Source: Burhinus oedicnemus (lineage: Eukaryota; Chordata; Aves; Charadriiformes; Burhinidae). Taken from it: DNA of 64,000 bases. Each line of letters begins with the position of its first letter. Positions within the stretch are counted from its first letter, which is position 1. Location: assembly GCA_008921705.1 (NCBI GenBank), contig VFFE01007640.1, positions 2,228,042 through 2,292,041 of the forward strand, written 5' to 3'. Shown piece by piece: positions 22,126 to 35,211 of this stretch. Under the pieces are notes generated by a model. It saw only the letters and a program-made list of their open reading frames with translations. It ran no database searches and was not told the origin of the DNA. Both the position numbers and the translations under genes were made by a program.

Positions 22126-25100
22126 TTCCTACATTGCTTGGGTATCCCACAGCAGTCACTGTAAAGAAACAGCAAGGTTTGTAAGCCATAGTTTTCTATC
22201 TCCAGATAATGGAGTGACTGGAGATATACAAGTGGAGACACCAGTCAAAATCCACATCTACCAGTGCAAGCAAGCCGGTTCTAGCCTTTTGGAGGTTTAT
22301 TGTGTTCTTTATTTTTGATACGGACTCACATGGATGTCTCATCACTTTTAATACAGGTTTCTGGGCAGTGCGAAACAAAGGAACATTCTACTAATATGCA
22401 ATTATCTTCACCGAGAAAAATATTCAAGAGTTTAAATGCTCTCTTTTGTAAGATCTTCTTTAGAAAATTTACCTTTGTGGATATGTAATAAAATGGGTAG
22501 GCAATATCTTTGAGAAAGCTGAGTTTGCCTTTAGGGAAGAATTAGACAATCTAAAAATTCCTCTCTGAAATGTCTCTTTTGTTGAGCAATTGAAGCTGCT
22601 ATAATTAAGCAGTGTTTTGTTCTCACACAGGTTTGTTTACATTTGAGAAAATGCAACGGAACAATTAAAATTTAATAATATGGTAAATAAGATCTGAATA
22701 ATTTATTCAGAGCAAATAAAATGAATGTTGATCACGTTTTTTGAGACTAGAAAAAAAATCTGACTTCTAAGACTATAGAAATTTTGTTCTTTTATTTGGA
22801 ACAAACATGTTTATATTGGATCCATCATCAAAGAAGAAAATACAAGTATTTCTATTTAGGGATAGAAGTACATGTAAAGCATGAACTCATTTGAAATTAG
22901 ATAAACTTGAATAATATATAAATTATGAAATGACAAATACTGATTTTGAAATATCATATGCCAACTTTTTGCTAAAAGTAATTTTATATATGTGTACTCT
23001 GTTGTGTAGTTATGCATTTCTTTACACTTTTGCAACGGAAATAGTAGAGAGTCTGATTTTTTGCTATTAACAGTAATGGGATCCGTACTATTAGCTTCAA
23101 TAGTGCCTAACCAAGACTATTATTATCACTATTTGTTACAAAGGCATCTAGAAGCTCTAAATAAATAAATAAATCAGAATCACATTGTACCTATGTATAA
23201 GGGCTTACAAGTTAACAGCATGCTTTGTTATACAAACTCTATCACTTCTGATGAAAGCCTTTTTCAACAGTACGTATTTAGCTTTTTCTCTGAAATAGGC
23301 TTAAATAAGTCAAATGATGCATCTTTTATTCACTTCGTAAAATACTTTCTATCTCATAATTACTTACCTACACAGTCAATAAAGAAAGTCTTGTTTATTT
23401 TCCTCAAATGTATTGTTTTTAAATGCAGAGGAATATTTTAAATCCAGAGGCTTTATGTGATTTGCGGCTCAAATTAGTACACTCAGAAACTACGTTCATG
23501 TATGGTCGCTTAACTCTGTAAGTCCTGGGTCCTGGCGATTCATGGGCCAAAAACATAAAGGAAAAATTGTTTGGCCATTTTTTATGCAAAAGAATAACAG
23601 CAGAGTGCCTTGGTGAAAAACAATAGGAACGATTCTTCAGAACTTTGCCTAATCCTGCCTTCAACATCCAACAGCCCAATGCTCTAAATTTAAGGCACAG
23701 CCACGGGTTTGAGAGGTTGTCTAGTCCACCAGAGTAGAATTATTGCTGCAACTCTAGGCAATGCAATAGTAACAACAACTAAACTCATAAAATGCAGAGT
23801 CAAAGTCATATGTGGACCATCTGAGGTTTGACGTTCCCTGCAACCGATGGAGAACGCAATGCCGTGTATAACCAGGTCCTGTGTCGTGGCTGGACGGAAC
23901 TGAAAAGCAGCTTTCAAACAGCATAGCAGAACCCCAAGAAAATAAAAAAATGGCTGAGCACATGCAGTACTTTTTAACTGAAGACTCAGTTTTTCATTGA
24001 GATGATCTTCCATACAACCTGAATGTTGTATTGCTTCTTTTTGTAGATTCATACATGATAAGAAAGAAGAAAAGCTGAGGCCAGTAATATTATTTCAAGC
24101 TACCAATAAAAACAGTGAGTCTGTCAGACATCTGCTCAAATTTCAGGGTTATTTTCTGTCCTTGCAATAGGCTGTAATATATACTATGCGACATCCATAG
24201 CAACCGACAGAGTTATTCATGTAAATAATGAAAGAGAAAATAAAAGAGTCAGTCTGATGATACAAAATGATAAAAAAGAATAATCAAGATGAATACCGAG
24301 GATCAAGATGCAAAGGGATGACAGGAAAAAGGGGCAGGGAAAAGAAGATTCTCATCAGATTTTACAACACCAGCGAGTACTGTTTGGTGACATCTCCAGT
24401 CTGCTGAAGAAGTGTCCATTTTGAAGCTACTGCCTTTCTTGCAGGAGTGACATATTTTGCTGGCTGGCCTACCTGTGTGATTTGATTCTGTAGTCACTCA
24501 ACTAGGTCATTCCAGTGGTGTGGTATAGATTCATAATCAGGTCAAAATGGAGAAACCTGCACTGCTATTGAAATAAGCAGTCTTGTTCTTTACACGTCCT
24601 GTGTTTTCTCCCATTCTGTCCTGGAACGGTCCTCTAACTTGACATTAATGTGGAGAGAAAGTTAAAACATAAACAAAACCAAAAAACCAAAAAGATTTAA
24701 TGTGCTCCTGATTGTCCAGCTGCACAAAGGTTATTATTGAATATTTTGGTGCAAGTTTTCTCTTTTAATCTGATAAACAAGACCCTAGAGCTTGGGTCTG
24801 CAAATCCCGCCTCAGTGTGTTACTGGGGCAATGTCTGGGAAGAGTGTGAAGGACAAAGATATCAGGGCAGAGCTCGGAGAACTTGAAGGAAACACCAATC
24901 TGCTGAAAAAACTGAGGTCTGTAAGTCTCCTCTGATCAGTGTTGAACCAGATGTCCGTCACTGTTGTAGTAAATGAAAAGAGCCTTTGACCTTCATGGCC
25001 AATGATATTTATCTAGCACGATGTGTCTAGAGAAGAGCAAAACTGTATTCTTTTTTGGTTTTGGCTGGAGAAGATGGGTTAAATACTTGTTCTCCACTAG

Positions 25101-26744
25101 TGAGGCTTAGGTAATTTGAAGAACAGGTATGGAATGGAGCAAGGCGGTCTCCACTCCACAGCTCCTCCGGGCATGGTGTGAACTAGCTGCTGCTGAGCAG
25201 GAAATCAAGTGCCATGAACCTGTACACACTCGCAGCAGCGGTGTGAGGGTTGACATGGAAGAGGTGCTTGCTGTGGTTACCCGAAACCATAACTTTGAAA
25301 CTGGAATGCATAAAATCGGTCTTCAGGCTTAAAAAACTGCATGGTAAATAAGCCTTTCTGAAGTCCCCAAAACCTTAGAGCCACCGTGACGTTAGCTGGA
25401 GTGAGCTCACGGTAGCCACGTGTGTTTCACTGCAAAACTCAAGGTTTAACCTGCAGTCCCAAATCTAATAATGTTGGACACACAGTGTTAACTGTCTGAG
25501 GCTACGAAAGCTCATTAGCTAACTAACAGTTGCTTTATTAATTGCTGTAAAGTGCATAAATAAAAAGCTCCAGCCATCCATTAAGCATACAGCGTTAATC
25601 ATTTGTCCCTGCAGCTCAGGTCTTTTGTGAAGCACGGAGTCACGTGTACCAATAATAAACTGCTAAACCCCAACAAAATCTCACTAAGAAACTAGTCCTC
25701 TCAGTGGGTTTTATTCTTCCTCATCCTTCACTGCTAACTCTTGGGCTTCATTCTACAAAAGTTTCTCTTTTTTAGCTCTTTCCTATCAGTGAGCACAAAT
25801 GCTTCCTACAGATGAGGAGATAGCTTTTTTTCTCCGTCTGTTGAGACATTTCCTTTGCTGTGCTCTGGAAATCTGCCAAAAGGGAAGGAGATAACACTTC
25901 TGAACGCGGGGTGGATGGCAGACGTAAATCCGACGGGGAGATGGACTACAGCAGCCGATTGATGATGCAGAGAGTTTATTCTTACTGAATCTGAGATTTT
26001 CTTCTTCCATTTGTGTCAGTGAGAACAAGGACAGTTCAAATCACTCACCGAAGGAAGTGCAGGGCTTTTTTAATTACGTGACTTTTGTCCTTTTTGTTTT
26101 GGCACTCCAACTGAATGAATCCTGGCCCTGCTATTGCAGGTGGGAATTCACCGGGGTGGGGGAAGAAACTGCTGCACAAGGTGTCTGCCTACACTTGCCA
26201 GCAATAGCCAACCGCATCTTTACTTCTCGTTGTGTGTAAATCACACAGTTAAAGAAAAGGACATTGAGAGAGATGGTCTTTGAAAGCTGCGCAGTGTTTA
26301 CTGGTTTCAGTGGCTTTTGAAAAAAAACAGATTCTTTTGTTCAGGGTAACTTGTAAGATTGAAGTTTTCGGTCATCAATTACCTTGCTTATGAGGTGGGA
26401 ATGGTGGAAGACAAATTAATGATTGCAACCTATGCAGTATTTTTTCATGGAAAGCTTGGATTATCCCTTCCAAATCAAACAGGTTGGACATCACTAAACC
26501 CAGACCAGCGGTTGACTTTTTCACATAAAATATCCATTCCATCATTAATCATTTTTTGGCCCAAGAGAGAGTTTGATGCATGCCTCAGTGTTTAGTGGGG
26601 AATTTCTTGTGAATTATGATGCATTTGCTTTAAAGAGCAAATACAGGTATTAGTCTGACAGGATGGGATTCATTGTGCGGTGGCTGTTATGGCTGGGTGA
26701 TGCTCTTGGATACACTGACTTGAGGACCAGATCCACCTCCTGAT
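22126..26744. other. Unassigned AT-rich sequence with a possible conserved noncoding block
   Basis: No gene is seen. (AAAT)n occurs briefly at 23159-23174. A segment at 23709-23733 (GAGAGGTTGTCTAGTCCACC) weakly recalls a CR1 3' end in reverse, but nothing around it supports that. The stretch 25461-25660 reads like conserved noncoding DNA (see findings). The rest is ordinary AT-rich sequence. Confidence 0.5.
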
Positions 26745-26805
26745 GCCTGGTGGGAGTCAATGGAAAGGTTCCCACTCTATCAGAGGTTTCTGGATTAGGC
26801 GACTC
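26745..26805. repeat. Short ancient interspersed remnant
   Basis: TGGGAGTCAATGGAAAGGTT (26750-26769) followed by CCCACTC and then a TCTGGATTAGG-like end (about 26788-26798). The order recalls an old amniote sequence of the form 'gggagtcaatgg...actcccattgacttcagtggg...ggatcaggccc'. Related-looking pieces lie near 32.14, 50.2 and 53.6 kb. The family name is not certain. Confidence 0.35.
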
Positions 26806-27011
26806 CTGCAGAATTAGAAGTAGCTCTTTCTCACAGAAAGAAAAGAAAGAAGAAAACAAGCTCTAAAAACAGTTAAGGATACTTTTTTTTTTTCTGAGGG
26901 CTGCTTTAGGCATTGTGTTGAACAAGTATATAAAAACAGCCTCTTGTGAATTACAATTGTTATATATTTCCTTTTAAATAAAGACTTGGCTCTTTGCCCT
27001 AAATAACACAA

Positions 27012-27048
27012 AGGATTTTTTTATTTTATTTTATTTCATTTTATTTAT
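27012..27048. repeat. (TTTTA)n-like microsatellite
   Basis: About six pentanucleotide units TTTTA/TTTCA with minor variation. Confidence 0.8.
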
Positions 27049-30000
27049 GATTTTCCATTAAATTACTAGCAGAACGTTAAGTTTAAACATTGGCTTTCTT
27101 CCCTAGGGAGAAGACTGATATATTCATGTCGGGGGTGGTGTGTCTCACTCAGGCTTTTTTTTCCCCCATTTATGCTATGTTTAATCAAGCTTCATTTTTT
27201 TTATAGGCTTAGCTTGGACAAATAGCTATCTCTAACTCTTACTTAGCAATTTATGAGAAGAGGCCTTTCTTTTACTGCCCACTTGCCAGTGTTCAGTGAA
27301 GGCTACTTTTCATTTTGCAGTTCTCTTTGTCCTCTACGGTCCTGTTATATATACCATTGAAATATCTACCTGGTTCACATGTGTTATTTCAACAGAGATC
27401 ATATAATTAAATTACAGAATGACAACATGAATATACATCAGTCTAAACAGGTCAGTAACAACGATGGTTTACCAGTACAAGCTCTAAACCCAAGTCCTCT
27501 GATGGTAGGGACATCACGCAGTTGCATTAATAGCCCTTTTGCTATTTGGTTGTGACAACCATGCAAACGTAGCCTTGCAACCTGAAGAAGTCAACTCCTT
27601 CTTTCTAGCAGTTCCCACTTTTTTATAGTAGCTGCGGTGACTGTCACTGTTTGACAAACACCAAACTGGCCACTAAGAAAGAGCAAGGACAAGTACCTGG
27701 GTAACACATGCGGCATCCTTCTCCCAGGTGTGCCATGAAGTTCCTACCCTGTGCAACCCCTTGTCTCCCAAAACCATTATTGATCGCATCAGGGCTTGTC
27801 CTGCTGAAGGCTGGATCCAGCTGAGCTCAGAAGATTGTCTCCGTAGACCCAAGTTCTTACTTGGTTTAGGTGTTGGTTGCTCCTATCTGCTGTAATTGCA
27901 TGACCTTCAACACGCTTTATATTCTCGCTATGAGGCTCGCAACGCTTTTGAATATTTCTTCCATATATCTTAAAAAGTCTGTGGAATCAGCTCCAGACCA
28001 TCTGCCAAAAGCAGGTGGGGATGAAATAAGAGCAGTCATGGGAATTATAGGATTGGAAACCAAACCTTAGAAATCTACTGCTTGCTGGAAAAGTAAGCAT
28101 CAAGGAAAAAAGCAGGAAGGATTTATTTTCTTTTTTTTTCAGAGCACTGGGAATTAGCTCAAAAATGTCACAGTGTAGTATAGTCTCAATAGGACAAGGA
28201 GGAGGTAGATTAGTGGCAAAAAAATAATAGTGTTTATACACCTTTCGCATGACAGGTACATGAAGTTTGTGGTAGGTTTTGAAGGTACATGTGCCCTGGG
28301 GTATGTCAAGTCTCTGCCTTGCTTGTAACTCATGAACTGCTGCCTGGTCTTTTGCTTTACCTAACTCCAGATAGAAGATTTAGATAAATATTCTCTTTGA
28401 AAGTGTCAAAAAAAACCCTTTATCCAAAGCAAATACCTTTCCAGTTTCCATTTCTTTTTTTTTCTTTTCTTTTTTTCCAGAAGTTAAGTTCTTAGTAGAG
28501 CATTGCTGGTAAAAAAAAACCCAAAAAAACGAAAAAAAAAACCCCAAAACCCAAACAAACAAACTAACAAAAACATATATTGATAAAAGAAACCACAAGA
28601 GTTGTTAAACATTGACATTCTGACTTGACATTTTATTTTCTTGCCTATAACAGAGAAACAAATATGATTTAAGGAATTTGGGTATGTGAATTAATAAACT
28701 GCAGCTATAGGGATTGTGTCCTGTAAGCCCACTCAGCTTCCACTGTGGAATGAATCTGACTTCCCTGTCGTGGCAGAAAGTGGCCTATTTTACTAATTAC
28801 ACATTGATTTTTACTCCAGCAATATCGAGGACCCTGTTGAATTTGGGACCTCACTTCACTTGGGAAGCTTAGAAGGGGAAGACAGCCCTGCTGTGCCACG
28901 GAACCAACAGCGGAAATAGATAATAGAAAAAAAAGTAAGGATGAGAAGGAAGGTCAACTTAATCCTATTTAAAGTGACATTTTTATTAACTTGTATGTCG
29001 TTCTGAGTAAATGATTTCCTAGAAATGGTAAACTGAGAAGTGCACTTTGTTTGCAGCAGTATCCTTAAAGAATCACCTATTAATAAGGTACTTTTATGAA
29101 ACTCTGCATTAACAGAGGCCCACAGTTGGATTGAGAAATCTCTCCTGAGCTGGATGGTCCCAAACCAAGCTGAAATCAGGGAGGAATGGGGTCTGAGAAG
29201 CCTTTTTTGGCAGTCTTGTAACACAACAGAAAGGCTAAGTGTTATCACTTGGGGTATACAACCAACCCCTTCAAGAAATTGTATTATAATCCACCAAACT
29301 AGCCACAGAATTAAGCTGTGCTCAAGATTAGTTTGAGGCTTAAACATGCATGAAAGCATGCGCAAGTGTAAACCTAAGGTCTTTACTTGTAGATTTTTCC
29401 CTGCTCAGACGTGCTTTTGCAAAAGAAGATGTGAATCTACCCTTTTATTGTGGGGTTCATTCACTGGGAAAAAAATAGGCACCTGGTAAAAACATCCATG
29501 AAAGCTCTTCATAATTGGTTTTTCACCTCGATCAGCTGCTAATCAGAATCACTGCATTCCTTACAGTTCCTAAAGGAAATCACTAAGCTAGTTTCGGATA
29601 CGCAGTAGTGAATTTGCCATTGTTTTGATTCTGATTTCAAACAATACTTCTTGTTCCAATCGATATATGATCCTCTCCTGATTTTGCTAGATACGACAGT
29701 AAGATGACGCCAGCAACTGAGAAGGAGTAAATTTGGTGAGGAAATTGTCTCTGGATTGTTGGTGGGGTTTTTTTTCTGATTTTGTTTTTTTCCCCTGCTT
29801 TACGTAAGTCCCAGCCTGGCCAGAGGAGATGGAGGGAGAACTGGTGGCAACGTAACATAGCAGTATCAATGGGCATTTCCATTTGGCTTAAGGAACAAGA
29901 GAGGTATAATGACAGGGATAAACTGGTGTTTACATTTCCCCAGGTGACCGAGCCAGCTACCTCTGGGGAGCTTTAGGTTTCATGTTGTGAAGTTAATACA

Positions 30001-30450
30001 CTTTGTCGCAAAGCAGAGCATGTACGATAGTCCCAGCTCACCAGGGTTTCCCCCACTTCACAAAAACAATCAAGATGCTTTGTTCTAAACTTCACCTGAG
30101 AGAAGCCTATTTATTTTGTCACTGGGGAAAATGAGATCTCCATCTCATTTGGGAGAATGTCCTGGAGAGACCAGCTTGGTCATATTGATCTTGGGCGGAG
30201 CTGGGAGTAGTAATAACACCATAAGCTAAAGCTTGCTACGTAAAACCGAGGCAGACTTCATTACTGAGGCGGTGTCTATTTATTTTAAGTGGAGTTACAA
30301 AGGTACATGAAGGTTTATTTTAGTGAGAAGTTTGTAAAGACTAGTACGTAACTAAGTCCTTGATGACACAGCAGTTATAGCACCGTTCTGAATTGTGATG
30401 CTATGGCTGAAGGTAGGTTAGATAACCGGGGTAGGAGAATGGATTATGAT
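27049..30450. other. Unassigned AT-rich sequence
   Basis: No gene is supported. A 169-codon minus-strand frame at 28856-29365 shows no recognisable family, and I regard it as chance. Homopolymer-rich sequence lies at 28440-28570. Confidence 0.55.
28508..28575. repeat. A-rich tract with CCC/CCCC clusters
   Basis: Runs of A broken by short C clusters (CCC, CCCC, CCC), so the complementary strand has G3-4 clusters separated by T runs. It is an imperfect G-quadruplex candidate on the minus strand, because one T-rich loop is long. A similar shorter A-run plus CCCCAACAA string occurs at about 6975-6990 and 41884-41900. Confidence 0.7.
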
Positions 30451-30522
30451 ATAGAATCATAGTCGCTCTAGGTTGGAGGGACCGTTAAGATCATTGAGTC
30501 CATATGTCACCATCCAGCCTAA
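30451..30522 (-). mobile_element. Short diverged CR1 3' end
   Basis: ATAGAATCATAGTCGCTCTA (30450-30469), then GGTTGGAGGGACCGTTAAGA (30470-30489), then TCATTGAGTCCA. This is the usual reverse-strand order of a CR1 3' end: terminal octamers, then 'ggttggaagggacc', then 'gatcatcgagtcca'. Only about 70 bp is recognisable. It is diverged, so it is older than the 18-22 kb copies. Confidence 0.7.
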
Positions 30523-32133
30523 TTACTGAATTATGAAAGGTGTTCTGTAGTAAGGATTTAAAGATGCGCTGCTTCTCAAGTCACTCACTGCCCCAGGACT
30601 CCTGTGGTCGCTCTGGTTTTTCAGGGTTCAGCATTTTCCTTCCTTAAGTCGCTTCCCCAAAAGCCAGACTTATCCCACCTTCTCGACAAGCAGTAATCAG
30701 CACCAGGTCAAAGCAATTAATTCACTTCAAAGAGCTGTAGCTGCACAGACCCATATGGCTGCTTCCCCTGTGACTCTGTAAACTAATTAGACTTGACTTT
30801 ATTTTGCCCTCTTCCATTTTCCTCTACCTGAGGACCCGGTTCTCCAGTGCCTCAAACCCTACACCCATGTGCAACCCCTCTGAAGTCAGCTTCTTGCCAC
30901 TAGGAAGTTTTCCCATGTATTCAACCTAATTCTTTCCTATATTTAACTCAATTACATTGTTTTAATTGTGCCTTTTTACATCTCTTTAAACAGCAGGGGC
31001 TGGCACAGGTACAAGAAGTTTATAGCTGAGTAGATTTAAAGGGACTACTGTGACCACCTTTGTAGAGGAACGGTCTGTATTTATTAATGCCGTATTGTGG
31101 GGCTGGGTTCAGGGCAGAGAAACCAGGGCAATTCTCCAGGATCCGAAGCACTTGAGGTCAGCAGGCCAAGTTAGATGGCAATGGGAATTATCCAACCTAG
31201 AAACAGCTTCTGCCTGGGGCAACTGGTCGTCTAATGCAGGTATTTCTACATCGCGAGTCAGTAGTGAGCGGCAGATTTCTACCACCATAGTTGTGTTAGA
31301 CAAGGATGTAGGGGGTTCAATCCCTCGTTGACACAACTGCAGCGCCAGAAGCACCACCAGCTTCAGCCACAGGTTTTGCTGGCAAAAGTATCCTTCTCCC
31401 GATATTCTTTGTTTTATTCAGAAGACAATTTTTTTTTATCAGCACAGGGTACAACACTGTTGATTAAACATACCTGGAATGTTTTAATGGTCAGTACAAC
31501 AATTTTACTGAATTGGCAAAGCATTCCTGTGGTTGACGTGTATCGGTAAGACAAAGCGATACTTCGTGCTGACTTCACCTGAGTAAATTACATCAATACA
31601 GTTTGCAGTATAAAAGGTGTATTTCATGGGATTTCTACATTGGATTGGAAGAATTGTCTCATGAAGGTGCTGATCCCTTTCACAAAGGCTTACTTTAGAG
31701 CCACTAACCTAGAGGCAGATATCTTACATAGACGTCATGAATCCCAGAACTTCTATTTAGTGTCATGACCAAATTAAGATGCCAGTCTTGTTGTTGTATT
31801 CCTGGATGGTGCTCAATTTTATAGTGATAGGAACAACTACAGAAATAGGATGGAAATGAATGCTTTACTTAACTTGTGTTTGGTATACAGTGGTTTGGAA
31901 AGCAAAGCTAGAAAAGCTTTTTATTTCACCCTCATGACCTCCTACTGCAGGATTGATCCCTATATTATATTTTTCCACTCCTTTGTACATTTTAGTTTTA
32001 AATGCCATGGTGAAAGGTCACAGTCTGAGAGATTTCTCAGAGTATGAAGTTCTCCCTCAGGTCAGTTTAAGAAAAAAAAAAAAAAATCCCTCCTCCCCAA
32101 ACACTTTCTCTCACTCTTTCTGTCATCCAGTGG
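30523..32133. other. Unassigned sequence
   Basis: No gene is seen. A GGTTCAATCCC string (31314-31324), like an RNA polymerase III B box, lies at the end of a segment with open frames on both strands (31050-31357), but no tRNA cloverleaf or A box at the proper distance is seen. Confidence 0.5.
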
Positions 32134-32210
32134 GACACTGAATGCTGCCAAATCCTGCTGAAGTCAATGGGCTATTGCATGCTTTCTAGAAACTTGCCAG
32201 AATGGGCCTT
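32134..32210. repeat. Short ancient interspersed remnant
   Basis: CCAAATCCTGCTGAAGTCAA (about 32149-32168) followed by TGGGC, and then GCCAGAATGGGCCTTTTGAT (about 32197-32216). This recalls the old pattern 'aaatcctg..gaagtcaatgg...' ending in a 'ggatcaggcc'-type box. It is weak on its own, but related pieces occur elsewhere in the window. Confidence 0.35.
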
Positions 32211-32759
32211 TTGATATTTACAGACTATGCATTTTGTAGAGTAGATTTGGGTATAAAAAATGCAGATTTGGTTCATTGGTGGTTCCAGAAACTTGAGAAA
32301 AAACATTTCAGGCAGAAAAAAATTTTTTTGTTTGACCTGTCACATCACCTTTCATTTCAAGCTCTCGTAACCCTTTTTTAAACTCTTTAAAAAATTGAAC
32401 TCAATTTTGGCAAGAAACATCTTTTGGAACTGGAAAGTCAGAACATCATACTGTTCTAATGTTGGAAAAGATCATGCAAAAAAAATTTTTCTTGCTTTTT
32501 TAGAGCTTTTTAGATTGGGTGAGGTTAGGTTTTAGCAGAAACGGGTAAATAAATATGGAAATGTTCTGACCAACCTGAACCTGCACACTTCGGACAAAAA
32601 TACCACCCGTCACTTTTCTAGGTGGAGCTTTTAGGCTCTAATTCCTTAATAGTATTATAATCTTGGAGGGCTTGATATTAAATTTTGAATATAAGCCAGT
32701 GCCTGTAGCAGTAGCCGTACTTACTTCAGAAATACAGGCTGCAGGAGACAGATCCAAAA

Positions 32760-32867
32760 GGATCAATGTTTTCGGTCGTACCTCTTCTCACTATCTATTC
32801 ATTCAAAGCTCCAGGATCAATGTTTTTGGTTTTACCTGTTCCCGCTACCTATTCATTCAAAGCTCTT
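32760..32867 (+). repeat. 54-bp tandem duplication (two copies)
   Basis: Two head-to-tail units, 32760-32813 and 32814-32867, each starting GGATCAATGTTTT and ending in a CATTCAAAGCTC-like string, differing at a handful of positions. The period of 54 bp equals 18 codons, so the frame passing through (open from about 32663 to 33130) carries a repeated 18-residue unit beginning RINVFG and ending YLFIQSS. That frame has no recognised family and no ATG at its left end, so I do not call a gene. Confidence 0.9.
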
Positions 32868-35189
32868 CCCCCCCAAAAAAACTGTATATCCACCTAAAAT
32901 CCTGTATATCCACCTATTTTTTTCTGTTACAGAGACAGCGGGAAGTGAAGCGATATAGTCTTTGTATTAGGTATGAAATAGTTAACACTCTGCAGCCAAG
33001 ATCATCATTTGAATCCCAATATACCTCCCATTTAATCCATCTGCTGAGGAGGGATGCAATATCGTCAGTCATCAGGCAGGAGGATTTTAACTATGCCCAT
33101 AAAAATTCTTGCACGAGTTCCCTTAGCTAAATGTTAATTAAAACACAGGCTTTGCAAGAAGTGGCCTGGGAACTCCAGTGGTTCCTCTAGCTTTGCTATG
33201 TCAGGAAAACGACTCTCCCTAAACGAAATACTTAGAAAAGATTGCTGTGCCTTCGAGCCACAGGATAGGTGGTCGCTAGACCTGAGTGCCGTCCTGCCTG
33301 TGCCATGGAGAACTCCTCTGGTTTGTCTTCCTTCTGATTCGGGTCCCAAACCTCCTCTGACAGTGCCCCACGAGCACTCACTGCCGCGCGTGTAAAGTCT
33401 CCCTGAAATCCTGGGGTGAACACCAGAGAAAAATATAACAACTGAGTTTAGACGCATCAAAAATACCATTTTAGACAAGCCCTTCTCAGGGATGTTCCTG
33501 AGTAAAAGCAGTTCATAATTGTTTTCCCCCAGCTGACATAAACTGAATCCAACAAAACTACTACATACACCCTCTATAAACCAGCAAACAAGCAACTAAG
33601 CTTGAGCGTTTGGTGCCAGAAAGCATGCAACAATCAAAATAGGGTGGTTTGGCTCTCAAAAACCTTTTAAATCTGAAAGATCTACCTGGAAACGTTCAAG
33701 AAACATGGCTGGTTTTTTTTTTCCTGAAGTTTCATGAATTTTTATTTCTTCTGTTTATTCCTGCAAGAATCCAGAAAGACGCAAATCTCCTTAGATGTTT
33801 CCATAATAGCTTTAATTTGTTTTCGTTTAGTGAGTTAACAAGGTGATTTCAAACCGAACGTTTTCAGGGTATGCGTGTAATAGCTGGCAGTTTTCCTCTT
33901 TTATACTCTCACTTATAGACAGTGCTATAGAAGCCGTAATGTGTACAGTGTAACAGTAACACTGTGCAAACAGCCTGTGCATCCCAGAACTTACGGTATT
34001 TCCTTGTCCCACCATTATTTAAAAACAAATAACTTTCTCAGTCTTCTAGTATCTCAAAGCCTGATTTAGAAAAGTGTATCCTACCTTATTAAATGTACAC
34101 AGTTAATTATACCCTGCCGAATTTACATAACAGAATAGTGTCACCACAGCAGATCAAGCCAAATTAGTGAAAAGGAACAGTACCAAACCTTCTGGCTTAA
34201 TGAGTTTTACTCACTACGAGAACAAGTGTTAAGACTTCCCCCTCCCCTCGCCCCCGTGTATATAATTGACCATAACATCGCATGGTTAATTATTTGAACA
34301 TTTAATCTCAACATGAAAAAATGCAGAATACATTACCACTTTCTTTTGTGAACAGCTTTTATAATTAATTTTGAAGGATTAAAATAACTGATCATAGCTT
34401 ATACTGCCACAGAGCTGTTGATACAAACTGTGAAATTATTACTTTGAGTCATTCAAGTCCCTTCATATGTGACTCCTTCTTACCATTCTTAGCTCTGGTA
34501 GCTCATATGTCTTTTTACATAGAGAAAAAATTTACCTCTCCTGTTTTTAGCTAATTTAACACTTGCAGTTCTTAGTTTCAGATCCCCATAGAGTCTAAGC
34601 AGAATGTGTATCCTGGGAGATGGATTGCCTGCCTTAGGTTTAGGAAGCTGTGAGTTGAAACCTTAAAGGGTTTTCTTTATTAATCGTTCTGTGTGTCTGT
34701 TTTCCTCTCACTGTAATATGGATGGCTACATTCACACCACGTAATTATCTTTATTGCCTATAAACAGGCTGTATCTGACTTGAACATTTCAGCTTTTTTT
34801 TTTTTTTTTTTCTGTCTGGCAAAGAAGTAAAACCTTTAGTAAATTAAGTCCGATTTCCATGAAGTTCTGTGAACGTTTAAAGCTTGGTATGTGTTTTGTT
34901 TGAACTCTATAATCCTGGAATAAAATGCTTAATTAACCTCTTTTGGAACATCCGTAATATGTTTCCATTAAATTCATGAGGCTGTGTGGGCACCAACTGC
35001 TGGCTAATTTACAAGCAAATGTTTGCTTCCACCTCCCAAAATGCTCTGTGTAACCTAGTGGATGATCCTAGATACAGGTGATATCATTGTCAGTCTTGTT
35101 ATTGTTGTTTATGTTGGAAAAAAAAAAAAGTATTTATTTTTCTTTGCATTTATTCAACACAGAGAGATAAAAACTCTCCTTCATTGTTT
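32868..35189. other. Unassigned sequence with a possible conserved noncoding block
   Basis: No gene or classified repeat is seen. A T run occurs at 34794-34811. The stretch 34880-35050 looks like possible conserved noncoding DNA. Confidence 0.5.
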
Positions 35190-35211
35190 GGGGTTTGGGT
35201 TTTGGGTTGGG
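35190..35211 (+). other. Canonical G-quadruplex motif
   Basis: Four G tracts (GGGG, GGG, GGG, GGG) with loops of TTT, TTTT and TT, which satisfies the usual G3+N1-7 rule on the plus strand. It is followed by a T run and resembles degenerate telomere-like TTGGG/TTTGGG sequence, but it is too short to call an interstitial telomere array. Confidence 0.8.

Noticed and set aside
23709..23733. Possible CR1 3' end (GAGAGGTTGTCTAGTCCACC)
   Set aside because: Only about 20 bp resemble CR1 and no neighbouring CR1 blocks or octamers were found.
28856..29365. 169-codon minus-strand open frame
   Set aside because: No family resemblance and AT-driven composition; consistent with chance.
31314..31324. GGTTCAATCCC, a B-box match (tRNA or SINE candidate)
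   Set aside because: No A box or acceptor-stem pairing upstream. The similar strings at 51188-51199 and 62116-62124 also stand alone.
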